Shown: positions 27,192 to 37,430, counted from the stretch's first letter. The stretch: 64,000 bases of DNA from Acinetobacter sp. ANC 4178 (GCF_004331175.1 NZ_SJOD01000002.1:248001-312000); one strand, 5' to 3'. Notes: generated by a model from the sequence alone, not told the origin. Made by a program: numbers and translations.

Positions 27192-29240
27192 TTAAAAGCG
27201 TTCGAGTTGGTCGACTGCCATTGGCATCGCAAGTAAATAACCTTGTAACTGCTGACAGCCTAAACGCGATAAAATTTCGGCTTGTGAAGCACATTCCACC
27301 CCTTCAGCAGTCACCACCAAACCAAGTTTAATCGCCAATTGAATAATACTTTCTAGAATCATTTCTTCTTTAGAATCAACTTCTAAATCATAAATAAACT
27401 CACGATCGATTTTCAGCTCGTCCACTGGAAGATTTTTTAAATACAGAAAACTCGAATGCCCTGTACCAAAATCATCAATTGCTAATTTGATGCCCATTTG
27501 ACGCAAACGCTCAAAACTCAAAATACTGGATTCAATATGATGCATCGCAGTCGTTTCTGTAATTTCAATCATCAAATGGCTTGGATCAATTTGATATTTT
27601 TCAAATAACTGCTCTAGGTTGGTAAATAAATGCTTGTGCTCAAATTGCACTGCAGAAAGGTTTACCGCAACAGGAAAAAACGGTGCGTTATTTTTTTCCC
27701 AAATTTGAATCTGACGGCAGGCTTGTTCAATCACCCAATAGCCCAGTTCAATAATAAGTCCCGTCTTTTCAGCGCCTCGAATAAACATATTGGGGGTTAA
27801 TAGCCCCAAAGTTGGATGCTGCCAACGAATTAATGCTTCCACACCACAAATTTGATGATCGTGGGTAGTAAATTTAGGTTGGTAAAACAAGATAAATTGC
27901 TGTTCTTCCACAGCCTTATATAAATCATTGATTAATTTAGTTAAACTTTTTGTTTCCTGCTGATCTACCGTATAGTTAAACACTGAATAGGTATTGCGAC
28001 CCTGATATTTCGAGGAAAGCATTGCCGCATCTGCGTTGATTAATAAATCTTGCAGATTATTGCCATGTTCAGGGAACATCGCAATACCGACACTTGCCGA
28101 GATATTAATTTCCTTCCCTGCAATCAAAAAGCTATTTTGAATTTGTTCAAGTGCAATATTTGCCATCTGCTCAGCTTGTTCTAAGCTTGCATCTTCAATC
28201 ACCATCAAAAATTCATCTCCACCAATACGGAGCAATTTTTGATGTTCATTCAATTGTGCATGAATACGGCTTGATAGCTGTACCAACAATTGGTCACCAA
28301 CATGATGACCAAAGACATCATTTACCCCCTTAAATCGATCTAAATCAATAAAAAGAAAAGCAATTTTTTGGTCATTGTAACGGTGATTGGTAAATAGAAA
28401 GTGGGCATATTCCGCTAAATACAAACGATTCGGCAATTTTGTTAGATTGTCCCGAACCGCTTGTTTCGCCAGCTCTTGGTTTGCAGTATATAATTGTATG
28501 TTGCGCTCTTCTAAACGTTGCTCTAACACCGCGACAAAAAAAGCAGCAATAAAAATCAGGGATGTCACCAATAATACAGTGAATAAAATTAGACTATAAC
28601 CCGATTGGTTTAAGGTGATCAGATCTGTCGCATATTTCACAAACTTGGTTGCGGCCATACCACTAAAATGCATACCGACAATGGTGGTCGACATCATTAA
28701 CGCGATACCTAGTTTTAACCAAAATTTATATTTGATTGCAGCTTTATATTTAAATGTTAACCATAAGGTTAAGCCTGAACCGCAAATTGCAAAAATAATC
28801 GAGAACACCACCAACATGGCATCGTATTGAATATGATAAGACGGCAATTCTAATGCCAACATCCCAGTATAGTGCATACCAGAGATACCCAACCCCATCA
28901 ATACTGCCCCCATAATGAGACGTGCAAATGATAAGGTTGGACCGGTAATCAGCCATATGGCAAACGTAGAAGCAATAAATGCAATTAAATAAGAGGTTAA
29001 AGTCAGCCAAAAATCGACAGTAAATGATTCTGGAAAATGGCAGGCAAAAATAGCAATAAAATGCATACACCAAATGGCAACCCCAAGCACCAATCCACTG
29101 GTCACCAAAATTACGTTGTGAAGCTTCTGCTGTGGCCCACGGAATAATAATTGTTCGAGTGACACGACCATTAAACATGCCAACAAAGCAAATAAAATAG
29201 AACCTATAACTAGGCTTAAATCATAATGTATATGAACCAT
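27192..29240 (-). CDS. MHYT-GGDEF-EAL c-di-GMP enzyme (MucR-like)
   Basis: A 682-residue membrane protein. The N-terminal MHYT sensor has about seven membrane helices with the repeated motifs WCMHFIAIF, SGMHYTGML and VGMHFSGMA, thought to bind copper and sense O2, CO or NO. GGDEF follows with intact IGGDEF but no RxxD site. The EAL domain has EALIRW, NLSAVQFEH, IEITET, DDFGTGHSS, KIDREFI and AEGVE, all the metal and catalytic residues, so phosphodiesterase activity is likely. Domain order and length match Pseudomonas MucR (685 aa), which is bifunctional and affects alginate. No alginate genes are nearby, so the target process is unknown. Confidence 0.93.
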   Translation of the reverse strand: MVHIHYDLSLVIGSILFALLACLMVVSLEQLLFRGPQQKLHNVILVTSGLVLGVAIWCMHFIAIFACHFPESFTVDFWLTLTSYLIAFIASTFAIWLITGPTLSFARLIMGAVLMGLGISGMHYTGMLALELPSYHIQYDAMLVVFSIIFAICGSGLTLWLTFKYKAAIKYKFWLKLGIALMMSTTIVGMHFSGMAATKFVKYATDLITLNQSGYSLILFTVLLVTSLIFIAAFFVAVLEQRLEERNIQLYTANQELAKQAVRDNLTKLPNRLYLAEYAHFLFTNHRYNDQKIAFLFIDLDRFKGVNDVFGHHVGDQLLVQLSSRIHAQLNEHQKLLRIGGDEFLMVIEDASLEQAEQMANIALEQIQNSFLIAGKEINISASVGIAMFPEHGNNLQDLLINADAAMLSSKYQGRNTYSVFNYTVDQQETKSLTKLINDLYKAVEEQQFILFYQPKFTTHDHQICGVEALIRWQHPTLGLLTPNMFIRGAEKTGLIIELGYWVIEQACRQIQIWEKNNAPFFPVAVNLSAVQFEHKHLFTNLEQLFEKYQIDPSHLMIEITETTAMHHIESSILSFERLRQMGIKLAIDDFGTGHSSFLYLKNLPVDELKIDREFIYDLEVDSKEEMILESIIQLAIKLGLVVTAEGVECASQAEILSRLGCQQLQGYLLAMPMAVDQLERF

Positions 29241-29462
29241 ATAAAGCTTCCGTTTAGGTCATCTTTTTTTTATCAATACATTCAAAGTCGAGCTCTCAAG
29301 TGATAAAAACGTTAAGTTTTTTTCAAATTTTATAATCTTGTTTAGAATCTAATACTCTATCGTTTTGGTCAAGTGTTTATTCTTGATTATTTTTAAAAAA
29401 AAGTGCCTTAGTTGACCGTTATCCATTTATTTTTTATGCCTTTTTTAATACTCAAAATACCA

Positions 29463-29490
29463 TAAAGCCAGCCCGATTGGGCTGGCTTTA
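29463..29490 (-). terminator. rho-independent terminator after prc
   Basis: AAAGCCAGCCC and GGGCTGGCTTT form a perfect 11-bp stem with a GATT loop, 25 bases beyond the prc stop on the minus strand. Confidence 0.8.
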
Positions 29491-29514
29491 AATCAGGTCG
29501 ATGCAGTGAAGGAG

Positions 29515-31704
29515 TTAGGACTTCACTTTCTGTATTTTCGCATAATCGAGCAATACATTCGCTGCTTCGGTCACAAATGCTTCCTCTTCAGGTAATGCGG
29601 GACGTTGTGTTGCTTTCATTTTGGCACGGGACTCCGCCAAAGCATCTAGAGATGCTTGATAGCTCTCCCAATTTGCATATGGCTTTTGACCTGTCGCCTG
29701 ACGACGTTGGTTTTCGGCCTGTAAAGTTGCTTGTTCTAGTGCAGTCAATTCCGCTTTACGCTGATCAATATCGAGAACAATACGTTTTTGCTCATCCGAT
29801 TTTTTGGCAATCGCTTTGCGCTGTTCCAAATATTTGAACTGCGGCTCAACACTTACACGCTGTTCAGAAGCTTGATCCAGTTGCTGTACATAAGGTTTTA
29901 CTGAACCTTCGCGTTTAAATGGTGCGGTCGGAATGGTATCCCATTTCAAGGCATTCTTCGCTTTACGCTCACCAAACTCTTCGTTATAAATATCCACCAA
30001 AGTCACATCTGGAATGACACCTTTATTTTGCGTACTTCCCCCAGTCACTCGATAGAACTTACGCTGCGTTAAGGTCGCCTGTCCATATGCCAAACTGTCT
30101 AGTTGAACTTGTGCAGTCCCCTTACCTGTGGTGGTACTCCCAATCACAATGCCACGCTCATAATCTTGAATCGCAGCAGAGTAAATTTCACTGGCCGAAG
30201 CTGAAGCTAAATTGACCAAGATTGCCAATGGCCCCGCATAGGTTTGCGCACCACCGTCATCATCTTCAAACACGCTCACATTGCCATTGCCATCGCGAAT
30301 CTGTACCACTGGACCCGACTTAATCACCTGCCCAAGCATACGTGCAACTTCTTCTAAAGAGCCACCTGGGTTATTACGCAAATCAATAATGATGCCTTCT
30401 ACATTTTTCGTTTGCAGATCTTTTAAGGCGTTGTTGGTATCTTCAGACACTGAACGATATTCATTGCCCGCACGACGCGCGCGATAATTCAAGTAGAACG
30501 ATGGAATTTCAATCACTCCCATCCGATGCACTTTGCCATCACGTTTCACTTCGACCACACGTGAACGCACCCCAGCATCTTCTTCCTGAATCACATCACG
30601 GACAATTGTCACATTCCGTGCTTGGCTCATTGAAGCACCTGTTGCCAACAAGCGTACCGTTACTTTGGTACCTCGTTTACCACGAATCAACCCGACAATT
30701 TCATTGCTTGGCCAACCCACAACATCAATCATTTTTTCGCCGTCTTGTGCCACACCAATAATGCGGTCACCCGACTTGACTTGCCCTGTTTTGCTTGCAG
30801 GGCCACCATCTACGATGGTTTCAATCTTGGTGTAGTCTTCATTGCCACGTTCTGGACGAATCGACACCCCAATCCCTTCCAACTGCAAGGTCGTTTGACG
30901 GTTTAATTCCATCGCATCGACAGGTGGGAAATAGTTGCTGTGCGGATCGTAGGTCAGCATCATCGCATTTAAGGTTTTATCTAGAACATCATCACTTTTG
31001 GTTCGGCTAATTCGCTCCAATTGACGCGTATAACGTTTGGTCAGCGTCTGAACAGGGGTTAAATCTTCTGGACTGGTCAAATCCTGCCCATTGGCAAGTT
31101 CAGGATTATCTTTTAAAACTTTTTGCTTGGCTTGCTCTTCTTGTTTACTGATGTTCAAATTAATGAGTTGTGACACCAGCATCTTTTGCCAATAAGTACG
31201 TTGTTCTTGGGCATTTTTAAAATAAGCCGCTTTTTCACGATCGACATCAATATAGACATTCGGCTGATTCAAGTTTTGCGGCTTTTTCAACTCTGCCAAC
31301 ATATATTCATAAAACTGTGACAAACGCTCACGATATTGGGCATGAATGGCATAAGGACCAGTTAAATCCCCTGCTTTTAATGCCGCACCAAAAGTTGCGC
31401 CATATTGCTTTTTGTATTGCTCAACTTCTGTGCTCAGGAAAATGGTATGGTCTGGATCTAAACTGTCCAGATAAAAATCAAGAATGCGGTTCGAAGTGTC
31501 TGCATCCAAACGCATATTTAAATAATGTTGACGGTCAACTAAGGTGGCCAATTGTCGTGAAACCAGCGCTTGTTCTTTTGTTGGCACGACAGATTTTGAG
31601 ACTACAGCGGTATCGTTGGCTGCAATTGCTTGATTGATTGCGTGTGTGAAAAACAAACCACCAGTCGCAATGGCAACTGCACAAGCTATTGTTTGAAGTT
31701 TCAT
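29515..31704 (-). CDS. prc: carboxy-terminal processing (tail-specific) protease Prc
   Basis: A 729-residue periplasmic serine protease of family S41A. In related bacteria Prc trims C-termini of periplasmic proteins and, with NlpI, controls peptidoglycan hydrolases such as MepS. The signal peptide covers about 1-28. The PDZ domain is near 265-350 (LEGIGVSIRP, GPASKTGQVKSGDRI). The protease core has the Ser/Lys dyad SASASE (Ser503) and TTGKGT (Lys528), a 25-residue spacing as in E. coli, preceded by DLRNNPGGSL. The C-terminal tail (about 580-729) is the long DUF3340-type extension of gammaproteobacterial Prc. It is divergent from nagZ and ends at a strong terminator. Confidence 0.94.
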   Translation of the reverse strand: MKLQTIACAVAIATGGLFFTHAINQAIAANDTAVVSKSVVPTKEQALVSRQLATLVDRQHYLNMRLDADTSNRILDFYLDSLDPDHTIFLSTEVEQYKKQYGATFGAALKAGDLTGPYAIHAQYRERLSQFYEYMLAELKKPQNLNQPNVYIDVDREKAAYFKNAQEQRTYWQKMLVSQLINLNISKQEEQAKQKVLKDNPELANGQDLTSPEDLTPVQTLTKRYTRQLERISRTKSDDVLDKTLNAMMLTYDPHSNYFPPVDAMELNRQTTLQLEGIGVSIRPERGNEDYTKIETIVDGGPASKTGQVKSGDRIIGVAQDGEKMIDVVGWPSNEIVGLIRGKRGTKVTVRLLATGASMSQARNVTIVRDVIQEEDAGVRSRVVEVKRDGKVHRMGVIEIPSFYLNYRARRAGNEYRSVSEDTNNALKDLQTKNVEGIIIDLRNNPGGSLEEVARMLGQVIKSGPVVQIRDGNGNVSVFEDDDGGAQTYAGPLAILVNLASASASEIYSAAIQDYERGIVIGSTTTGKGTAQVQLDSLAYGQATLTQRKFYRVTGGSTQNKGVIPDVTLVDIYNEEFGERKAKNALKWDTIPTAPFKREGSVKPYVQQLDQASEQRVSVEPQFKYLEQRKAIAKKSDEQKRIVLDIDQRKAELTALEQATLQAENQRRQATGQKPYANWESYQASLDALAESRAKMKATQRPALPEEEAFVTEAANVLLDYAKIQKVKS

Positions 31705-31929
31705 AAATAATTTGTACTTCCTTGGTTTTCGACCAAAATTACTGCGTCGTTATTCAACATGAATGGTGCAGATTCAACATCTTAAACAACTAAATATGTT
31801 TATGTCGTGTAGTTTTATCATAATCTGTGCTGACAAAATGTAGCAAATCATTGCAGAATTCGGGTATTGTTTCGCGGAAGCCGATCCCTTCAGCTTCTTT
31901 ATTTAAATAATTCAAACACGGACACCGAT

Positions 31930-32949
31930 ATGATTGGCGCATTGATGCTAGACATCGCTGGCACAGAACTTACTCAAGAAGATATTGAACTATTGCAAGC
32001 TCCGCAAGTCGGTGGTGTGATTTTATTTGCACGAAATATTCAGTCCCCACAACAAGTCCGTGCACTGACCGATCATATGCGTCAAATTCGTCCTGAAATT
32101 TTAATTGCAGTCGATCAGGAAGGCGGACGTGTACAACGTTTAAAACAAGGTTTTACCCTACTACCTGCCATGGGTCGCTTTGGTGAGTTATACCAACAAG
32201 ATGCAGCGCAAGCATTAGACCTTGCTGAACAATGTGGCTGGCTCATGGCAACTGAGGTGTTGGCTGTTGGAATTGATTTTAGCTTTGCGCCTGTACTCGA
32301 CTTAAATGACATTAGCGATGTGATTGGTGACCGTGGTTTCGCCAAAAACATGCAAGACATTGTGCCGCTTGCCAGTGCCTTCCTAAAAGGAATGAAACGT
32401 GCAGGCATGGCGTCAACAGGTAAACATTTCCCTGGGCATGGCTCAGTGAAGGCCGACTCACATGTCGCAGCGGCAATTGATTCACGTCCTTATGCGGAAA
32501 TCTTTGCCAAAGATATGCAAAGTTTTATCCAATTGATGCCGCAACTCGATGCCCTGATGCCTGCCCATGTGATTTATGATCAGGTCGATCCAAACCCAGC
32601 AGGCTTCTCTGAGTTCTGGATTCAAAACATTCTTCGTCAAGAATTAAAATTTGATGGCGTACTGTTCTCCGATGATTTAAGCATGCAGGCTGCCTGTGTT
32701 GCAGGCGGGGCTGATGCTCGTATTCAAGCTGCACTCAAAGCAGGCTGTGATATGGGTCTGGTATGTAATGATCGTGCTGCACAATGTATTGCTTTAGCTG
32801 GCATGACTGAACTGCCTCTACCAAATCAACAACGTTTAGAGCGTATGCGCGGGAAAATCCCGAATATTGAAATTGGTGAAACCTTCGCGCTGGGTGCTGA
32901 ATGGCAACGCATAAGAGACAACATTACCGCCTTTAGAAATGCCAACTAA
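31930..32949 (+). CDS. nagZ: beta-N-acetylhexosaminidase NagZ
   Basis: A 339-residue cytoplasmic GH3 enzyme removing GlcNAc from 1,6-anhydro-muropeptides during cell-wall recycling; its product influences AmpC-type beta-lactamase induction in other bacteria. The start is MIGALMLDIAG, matching the family N-terminus; the upstream in-frame extension has no family counterpart. KHFPGHG and the following ADSH supply the catalytic histidine loop, and LFSDDLSMQ carries the nucleophile aspartate. RARNIQSP-type and DQEGGRVQRL segments are also present. A terminator follows directly. The neighbours (prc upstream, methyltransferase downstream) are not obviously linked. Confidence 0.95.
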   Translation: MIGALMLDIAGTELTQEDIELLQAPQVGGVILFARNIQSPQQVRALTDHMRQIRPEILIAVDQEGGRVQRLKQGFTLLPAMGRFGELYQQDAAQALDLAEQCGWLMATEVLAVGIDFSFAPVLDLNDISDVIGDRGFAKNMQDIVPLASAFLKGMKRAGMASTGKHFPGHGSVKADSHVAAAIDSRPYAEIFAKDMQSFIQLMPQLDALMPAHVIYDQVDPNPAGFSEFWIQNILRQELKFDGVLFSDDLSMQAACVAGGADARIQAALKAGCDMGLVCNDRAAQCIALAGMTELPLPNQQRLERMRGKIPNIEIGETFALGAEWQRIRDNITAFRNAN

Positions 32950-32960
32950 CTATTCGACGG

Positions 32961-32986
32961 AAGGAGCACCACAAAGTGCTCCTTTT
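32961..32986 (+). terminator. rho-independent terminator after nagZ
   Basis: AAGGAGCAC and GTGCTCCTT form a 9-bp stem with a short loop and a following T run. Confidence 0.85.
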
Positions 32987-33058
32987 TATTTATGATGTGA
33001 ATACTTTCAGCAACGATTGCTGTACTAAAATCAAAACAAAAAAGTAGGTCAGGAAGAC

Positions 33059-33931
33059 ATGACAGAAGGACTTTCACAACATCGCCACATCTCTTTTACC
33101 GCCCATTACACAGGCTATATTTGGTATCAAATGGGGATTTCAAATGCCGTTTTTGCCACAGCCAAAGGTAAATTTTTAGCAAAACTGGTACACCCTTTAG
33201 AGTCTTGGGCAGAACGTTATGTAGGGGGCAGTATGCGTAGCACCTTAAAACAACGCCACCGCATGATTGATGAACATCTCTATCAATTGATTGCCCAGCA
33301 TCCAAAGTTACAGGTCTTAGAAATTGCGTGTGGGCTTTCACCGCGTGGCTGGAGTTTCCGTCGCAAGTTTCCCCATTTGGTCTATCGAGAATTAGACTTG
33401 CCCGAAATGGCACACGTCAAAACTCAAGCCTTGCAACAGCTTGAATCAAATAGTCCTCAGGTGCTGAGCGCAGATATTTTTAGCGATGAATTTACTCAGG
33501 TTTTTCAAAAGTTTGACACGCAATTTCCACTGGTCGTAATTAGCGAAGGTCTGATTAACTATTTTGATAAAACCTTATTGGCGCAATTATTCCAAGCCAT
33601 TAACAACAATGGGCAGCATTTTCCCGAAATTCATTATCTCAGTGATATTTATCCTGAACCCGTCAAAAACAAATTGGCACATATCATTTGGAGTAGCAGC
33701 AAGCTGTTAAAAATGATGTCTCGCAGTGCCTTTAGTTTTCACTTTACTCAACCGAGTGAAGTGCAGATTTTTTTGCAAAATGCAGGTTTTCAAACGTCAT
33801 CTGTCATTCAACCCAAACTCTATTTTCAAGCACAAACAGATCAAACCACATCAGAAGAACATCTTGGCGATTTGGTCTGGATGCTGCATGCCTCTAGTAA
33901 ACCATGCCCCTCATCATCTATTTTAAAGTAG
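33059..33931 (+). CDS. class I SAM-dependent methyltransferase (LCM-like)
   Basis: A 290-residue methyltransferase resembling the leucine-carboxyl-methyltransferase/YktD-like group. Motif I is VLEIACGLSPRGWSF (residues about 84-98), followed by the ribose-binding acid in YRELDLPEM, LVVISEGLINYF as the post-II region and a C-terminal beta hairpin. No membrane segments are visible. The acceptor substrate is unknown and the neighbours give no clue. The start codon follows AAGTAGGTCAGGAAGAC, a plausible ribosome site. Confidence 0.83.
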   Translation: MTEGLSQHRHISFTAHYTGYIWYQMGISNAVFATAKGKFLAKLVHPLESWAERYVGGSMRSTLKQRHRMIDEHLYQLIAQHPKLQVLEIACGLSPRGWSFRRKFPHLVYRELDLPEMAHVKTQALQQLESNSPQVLSADIFSDEFTQVFQKFDTQFPLVVISEGLINYFDKTLLAQLFQAINNNGQHFPEIHYLSDIYPEPVKNKLAHIIWSSSKLLKMMSRSAFSFHFTQPSEVQIFLQNAGFQTSSVIQPKLYFQAQTDQTTSEEHLGDLVWMLHASSKPCPSSSILK

Positions 33932-33937
33932 TAAAAT

Positions 33938-33964
33938 AAAGGGAGCTTTAAATCGCTCCCTTTG
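33938..33964. terminator. bidirectional terminator between methyltransferase and hydrolase genes
   Basis: AAAGGGAGC and GCTCCCTTT flank an 8-base loop between convergent genes (+ stop at 33931, - stop at 34001). Confidence 0.75.
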
Positions 33965-34000
33965 ATTGACACTTCATTGCAAATTTCTTGTCGCTGGTCT

Positions 34001-35326
34001 TTAGGCACTTGCAGACATCATTAAGGCTTGCTGGCGTTGAATATAGCGCAGTAGACGTTCTGCCACGTCAAAACTGCCATGCTTAAATAAAGCACGAACA
34101 TGTGTTTCTCCTGTTTCAAAGATTAAACATTCAATCGCAAAAGAACCCTCTTCATCGTGCAGATGTAAAGCTAAATCACGTGGATATTGTGCAGCAATTT
34201 GACTGTCAGCTTGGGTAAAATTCAGTTTTAAACCAAAGAAATTCATATCTTCAATTTCAGTTGCAAGTACTAAATCTGAATGACGATGAGTTAACTGAGT
34301 AAAAGGTTGACTCACCTGAACTCGCGCTTCACCGCGGCGCTCCAAGGTTAATAGCTGCGCTCGGGTCATATTCAGAATGCCATCTAACTGCTGAATAGAT
34401 TCACCACGTAAATAAGTTGCGAATAAATGCATGGTTTCTTTACGGCGTTGTAATTGTGGCACATGATCCGCATTGGCAATCATGGCAAATTCCATATCAG
34501 GACATTGCAAGGCAAAGTTGGCATTTTCATAAGGCAAGGTGAAACTGTCATATTGACCGCATGCGACCAAAACCTTACAGCTCGGAATCGGCACATCAGT
34601 TAAACGGAGCAAGCGATTACAGTTAATTTCATAACGTTCTTGCTCGGTTGCAGTAAATTCGGCCATCTGCCGAAAGAACAAGCGTTTTGCCGTTGGTGAC
34701 ATTCGAGTCACATCCAGTTTGGCATGATTCACCAAATACAAAATGACCGCCTGCCCGAATTCCTCCATACGCTGTTCTTGCATGAGAAATAAGGATTCTT
34801 CGAGTAACATGCGCCAGCTTTTGCGTGTTTTTTGCATCACCCCCATCAAAATCATGCGATCAATCAATTCTGGACGTAAATCTGCCAAACCCGATGCCAA
34901 TACTGAACCTAAAGACATCCCCATGACCGAAACTCGCTTCAGCCCAACAATATCCAGCCATTGCCCCAACATGACTGCAAGATCACTTAACTCTAATGTC
35001 CCTGCCGAAAGCCCTGAATCGACATTGGTAATTTGCTGATTTGCACCCATAGAAGGTAAATCAATTAAAATGACAGGCCCTGCGGCAAACAGTTGTTCTA
35101 CACAATATTTATAAGAGTTAAAATTTTGGAATGCGCCACCAATAATCACAATCGGGGTACGGTGAAGTGTTTCAGGTTCAGCAATCGCCATGTACTCGAT
35201 TTTCCACCCATCTATCCAAGTGGTTCGAGCTGGCTGTTTAAAGCTGTGCTTATTATATAAATCAAAAAAACCATGACGGTTTATTGATGACTGTAATTCC
35301 GCGTCCAATTGGATAATGGAATTCAT
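34001..35326 (-). CDS. RhlA-like alpha/beta hydrolase with C-terminal PilZ-like domain
   Basis: A 441-residue protein. The start is MNSIIQLDAE because GGAGG sits 8 bases upstream; an ATG 13 codons earlier has no such site. Residues about 25-310 form an alpha/beta hydrolase: oxyanion region IIGGAFQNFNSY, LIDLPSMGANQQ, nucleophile GMSLGS (Ser138), acid CGQYDS (Asp260) and His288 in NADHVPQL. The first part recalls RhlA-type acyltransferases. Residues about 325-441 look like a PilZ domain: RGEAR (RxxxR, Arg331/Arg335) and DMNFFG at 360-365, where Asn stands for the usual Ser of DxSxxG. Coupling of hydrolase and c-di-GMP binding is inferred. Confidence 0.78.
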   Translation of the reverse strand: MNSIIQLDAELQSSINRHGFFDLYNKHSFKQPARTTWIDGWKIEYMAIAEPETLHRTPIVIIGGAFQNFNSYKYCVEQLFAAGPVILIDLPSMGANQQITNVDSGLSAGTLELSDLAVMLGQWLDIVGLKRVSVMGMSLGSVLASGLADLRPELIDRMILMGVMQKTRKSWRMLLEESLFLMQEQRMEEFGQAVILYLVNHAKLDVTRMSPTAKRLFFRQMAEFTATEQERYEINCNRLLRLTDVPIPSCKVLVACGQYDSFTLPYENANFALQCPDMEFAMIANADHVPQLQRRKETMHLFATYLRGESIQQLDGILNMTRAQLLTLERRGEARVQVSQPFTQLTHRHSDLVLATEIEDMNFFGLKLNFTQADSQIAAQYPRDLALHLHDEEGSFAIECLIFETGETHVRALFKHGSFDVAERLLRYIQRQQALMMSASA

Positions 35327-35634
35327 ATTCCTTACCTCCATCCTTGTCTTATTTTTATTTTGCAAGACACTACTTTATGCAACGTATGTGCCTATTTTTA
35401 AGCACAAACTCATTCTATTTTTGTGTAAGACGTCAATGTCATTATCGCTTGTCATAATATACAAAGGTTGTTTTTAGACGCAACTCATTCCATGACCGCT
35501 TATCTTTTTTTTAAGGTAAAAGCGATGTAAGACACAATGCACGCTAAAGTTTTGCCTATTTTCACGGAGAGACTTCATTGTCACTACACAGGCTGTTAAT
35601 ATCGGAACTGAAATTTCTAAGTGATCAAACCGCC

Positions 35635-36900
35635 ATGCAAGAGTCGATTGAACAATATATGCAAACGGTAGGACAACAAGCACGCCAAGCTTCTCGCGTG
35701 TTAGCTAGCGCTTCTACCCAAATGAAAAACAATGCTTTGTCAGCAATTTACACAGCATTGCAAAACAATGAGTCTACAATTTTAGCGGCCAACCAAATCG
35801 ACATGGATAAAGGCCGTAACAATCAATTAGACAGTGCCTTGCTTGATCGCTTAGAACTCAACCCCACACGCTTCAAAGCGATGCTACAAGGTCTTAAAGA
35901 TGTCATCAGTCTGGTCGATCCTATTGGTGAAATCACAGATTTAGCCTACCGTCCTTCTGGTATCCAAATTGGCAAAATGCGCGTACCACTGGGTGTGGTC
36001 GGGATGATTTATGAGTCGCGTCCGAACGTGACCTTGGAAGCCGCTTCACTTGCCTTAAAGTCTGGTAATGCCATTATTTTACGTGGTGGTTCTGAAGCAT
36101 TAGAATCGAATAAAGCCATTGCGGCTGCTATTCAGCACGGACTTAAAGCATCAGGTTTGCCTGAAACTTCAGTTCAAGTGATTAATACAACAGATCGTGC
36201 AGCAGTCGGTCACTTGATCACCATGTCGGAATATGTGGATGTAATCGTTCCACGTGGAGGCAAAGGCTTAATTGAACGGATTAGCAATGAAGCCCGTATT
36301 CCTGTGATTAAACATTTAGATGGTAACTGCCATGTATTTATTGAGGCACAAGCAGACTTACACAAAGCTCTACCGATTGCACTGAATGCCAAAACCCATC
36401 GCTACGGCGTATGTAATGCCATGGAAACTTTACTGGTTGATGAGCAAGTTGCCGAAGAATTTTTACCGCGTATCGCAGAGCTGTATGCAGAGAAGAATGT
36501 TGAACTGCGTGGTTGTCTTGAAACACAACGTATTCTAGGCTCTGGGGTTAAACCTGCGAGTGAAGAAGATTGGTATACCGAATATTTAGGTCCAATTTTG
36601 GCAGTCAAAGTGGTCTCAGGAATGGATGAAGCGATTGATCATATTAACAAATATGGTTCACATCACACCGATGCGATTATTACTGAAAACTTCAGTTTGG
36701 CGCGTCAATTCCTTGCTCGCGTTGACTCAAGCTCAGTGATGGTGAATGCCTCAACTCGTTTTGCTGATGGCTTTGAATATGGTTTAGGTGCTGAAATTGG
36801 GATTTCTACCGACAAGATTCATGCCCGTGGCCCAGTCGGCTTAGAAGGTTTGACTTCGCAAAAATGGATTGTGTTAGGCGACGGACAAATTCGTCAATAA
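35635..36900 (+). CDS. proA: gamma-glutamyl phosphate reductase
   Basis: A 421-residue NADPH-dependent enzyme reducing gamma-glutamyl phosphate to glutamate semialdehyde, the second step of proline synthesis. The start is [13 protein letters not shown], giving the usual family length; a TTG 57 bases upstream only adds unrelated residues. The nucleotide-binding region has [17 protein letters not shown], and the active-site cysteine lies in [14 protein letters not shown] (Cys260). GGTSQ-like and [18 protein letters not shown] near the C-terminus match the family. No proB partner is adjacent. Confidence 0.95.
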   Translation: MQESIEQYMQTVGQQARQASRVLASASTQMKNNALSAIYTALQNNESTILAANQIDMDKGRNNQLDSALLDRLELNPTRFKAMLQGLKDVISLVDPIGEITDLAYRPSGIQIGKMRVPLGVVGMIYESRPNVTLEAASLALKSGNAIILRGGSEALESNKAIAAAIQHGLKASGLPETSVQVINTTDRAAVGHLITMSEYVDVIVPRGGKGLIERISNEARIPVIKHLDGNCHVFIEAQADLHKALPIALNAKTHRYGVCNAMETLLVDEQVAEEFLPRIAELYAEKNVELRGCLETQRILGSGVKPASEEDWYTEYLGPILAVKVVSGMDEAIDHINKYGSHHTDAIITENFSLARQFLARVDSSSVMVNASTRFADGFEYGLGAEIGISTDKIHARGPVGLEGLTSQKWIVLGDGQIRQ

Positions 36901-37028
36901 TTCCTCTCTATCTAAAGTATTTTTATGTGTTCAGTTTCAGCCATGAAGCTGAACACAGCGACTACACTATCCCTGCCCTAAATCTTGTAACATGATAAAA
37001 AAATTGAAAAAGATAAAAGGGAAATCGC

Positions 37029-37430
37029 ATGTTCTACTATTTGATCATTTGTACCTTTTTACTGGCATTACTGGTTTCTTTTACGGTAATGAAAATTTTT
37101 TCCAATTCGATTAATGCGATTCTGGCACGCATTATTCACGATCCGATTCATGAAGCTTGGGCAAAATACACCAAATTTGCCGGTATGGTGGTTGGAACAT
37201 CTTCAGGCATTCGTATTTACGATATGGAAAAATACATCACGCCGCTGACTTATACTGAAAATGACAAGAAAATTGTGATTGAACTGACTCAAGAGCGTTG
37301 GGTATTGGAAATTTACCGAACGATCATCGAAACCTTACAAGGTCTGGCTTGGATGATGCTGGTCTTTTTTATGGTGGCATTAATTGCCTATGTGATTGTA
37401 CGCTGGTCAGAAATCAAGTATCAAAACTAA
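37029..37430 (+). CDS. small membrane protein with two transmembrane helices, 133 aa
   Basis: Function unknown and family not recognised. Hydrophobic helices lie at about 2-22 and 106-127 (LQGLAWMMLVFFMVALIAYVIV); between them is a hydrophilic domain with HDPIHEAWAKY, GTSSGIRIYDMEKYI and KIVIELTQERW. The topology is probably hairpin-like with an 80-residue soluble loop. AAAAGGGAAATCGC before the ATG gives a plausible ribosome site. It is a single gene between proA and ackA with no clear operon link. Confidence 0.75.
   Translation: MFYYLIICTFLLALLVSFTVMKIFSNSINAILARIIHDPIHEAWAKYTKFAGMVVGTSSGIRIYDMEKYITPLTYTENDKKIVIELTQERWVLEIYRTIIETLQGLAWMMLVFFMVALIAYVIVRWSEIKYQN

Noticed and set aside
31867..31929. 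Upstream start for nagZ
   Set aside because: Extension of 21 residues is not in the family; MIGALMLDIAG aligns with known N-termini.
35437..35455. Two TGTCAT copies upstream of proA as a PhoB box
   Set aside because: The spacing is 13 bp rather than the 11 bp PhoB needs, and only two imperfect copies are present.
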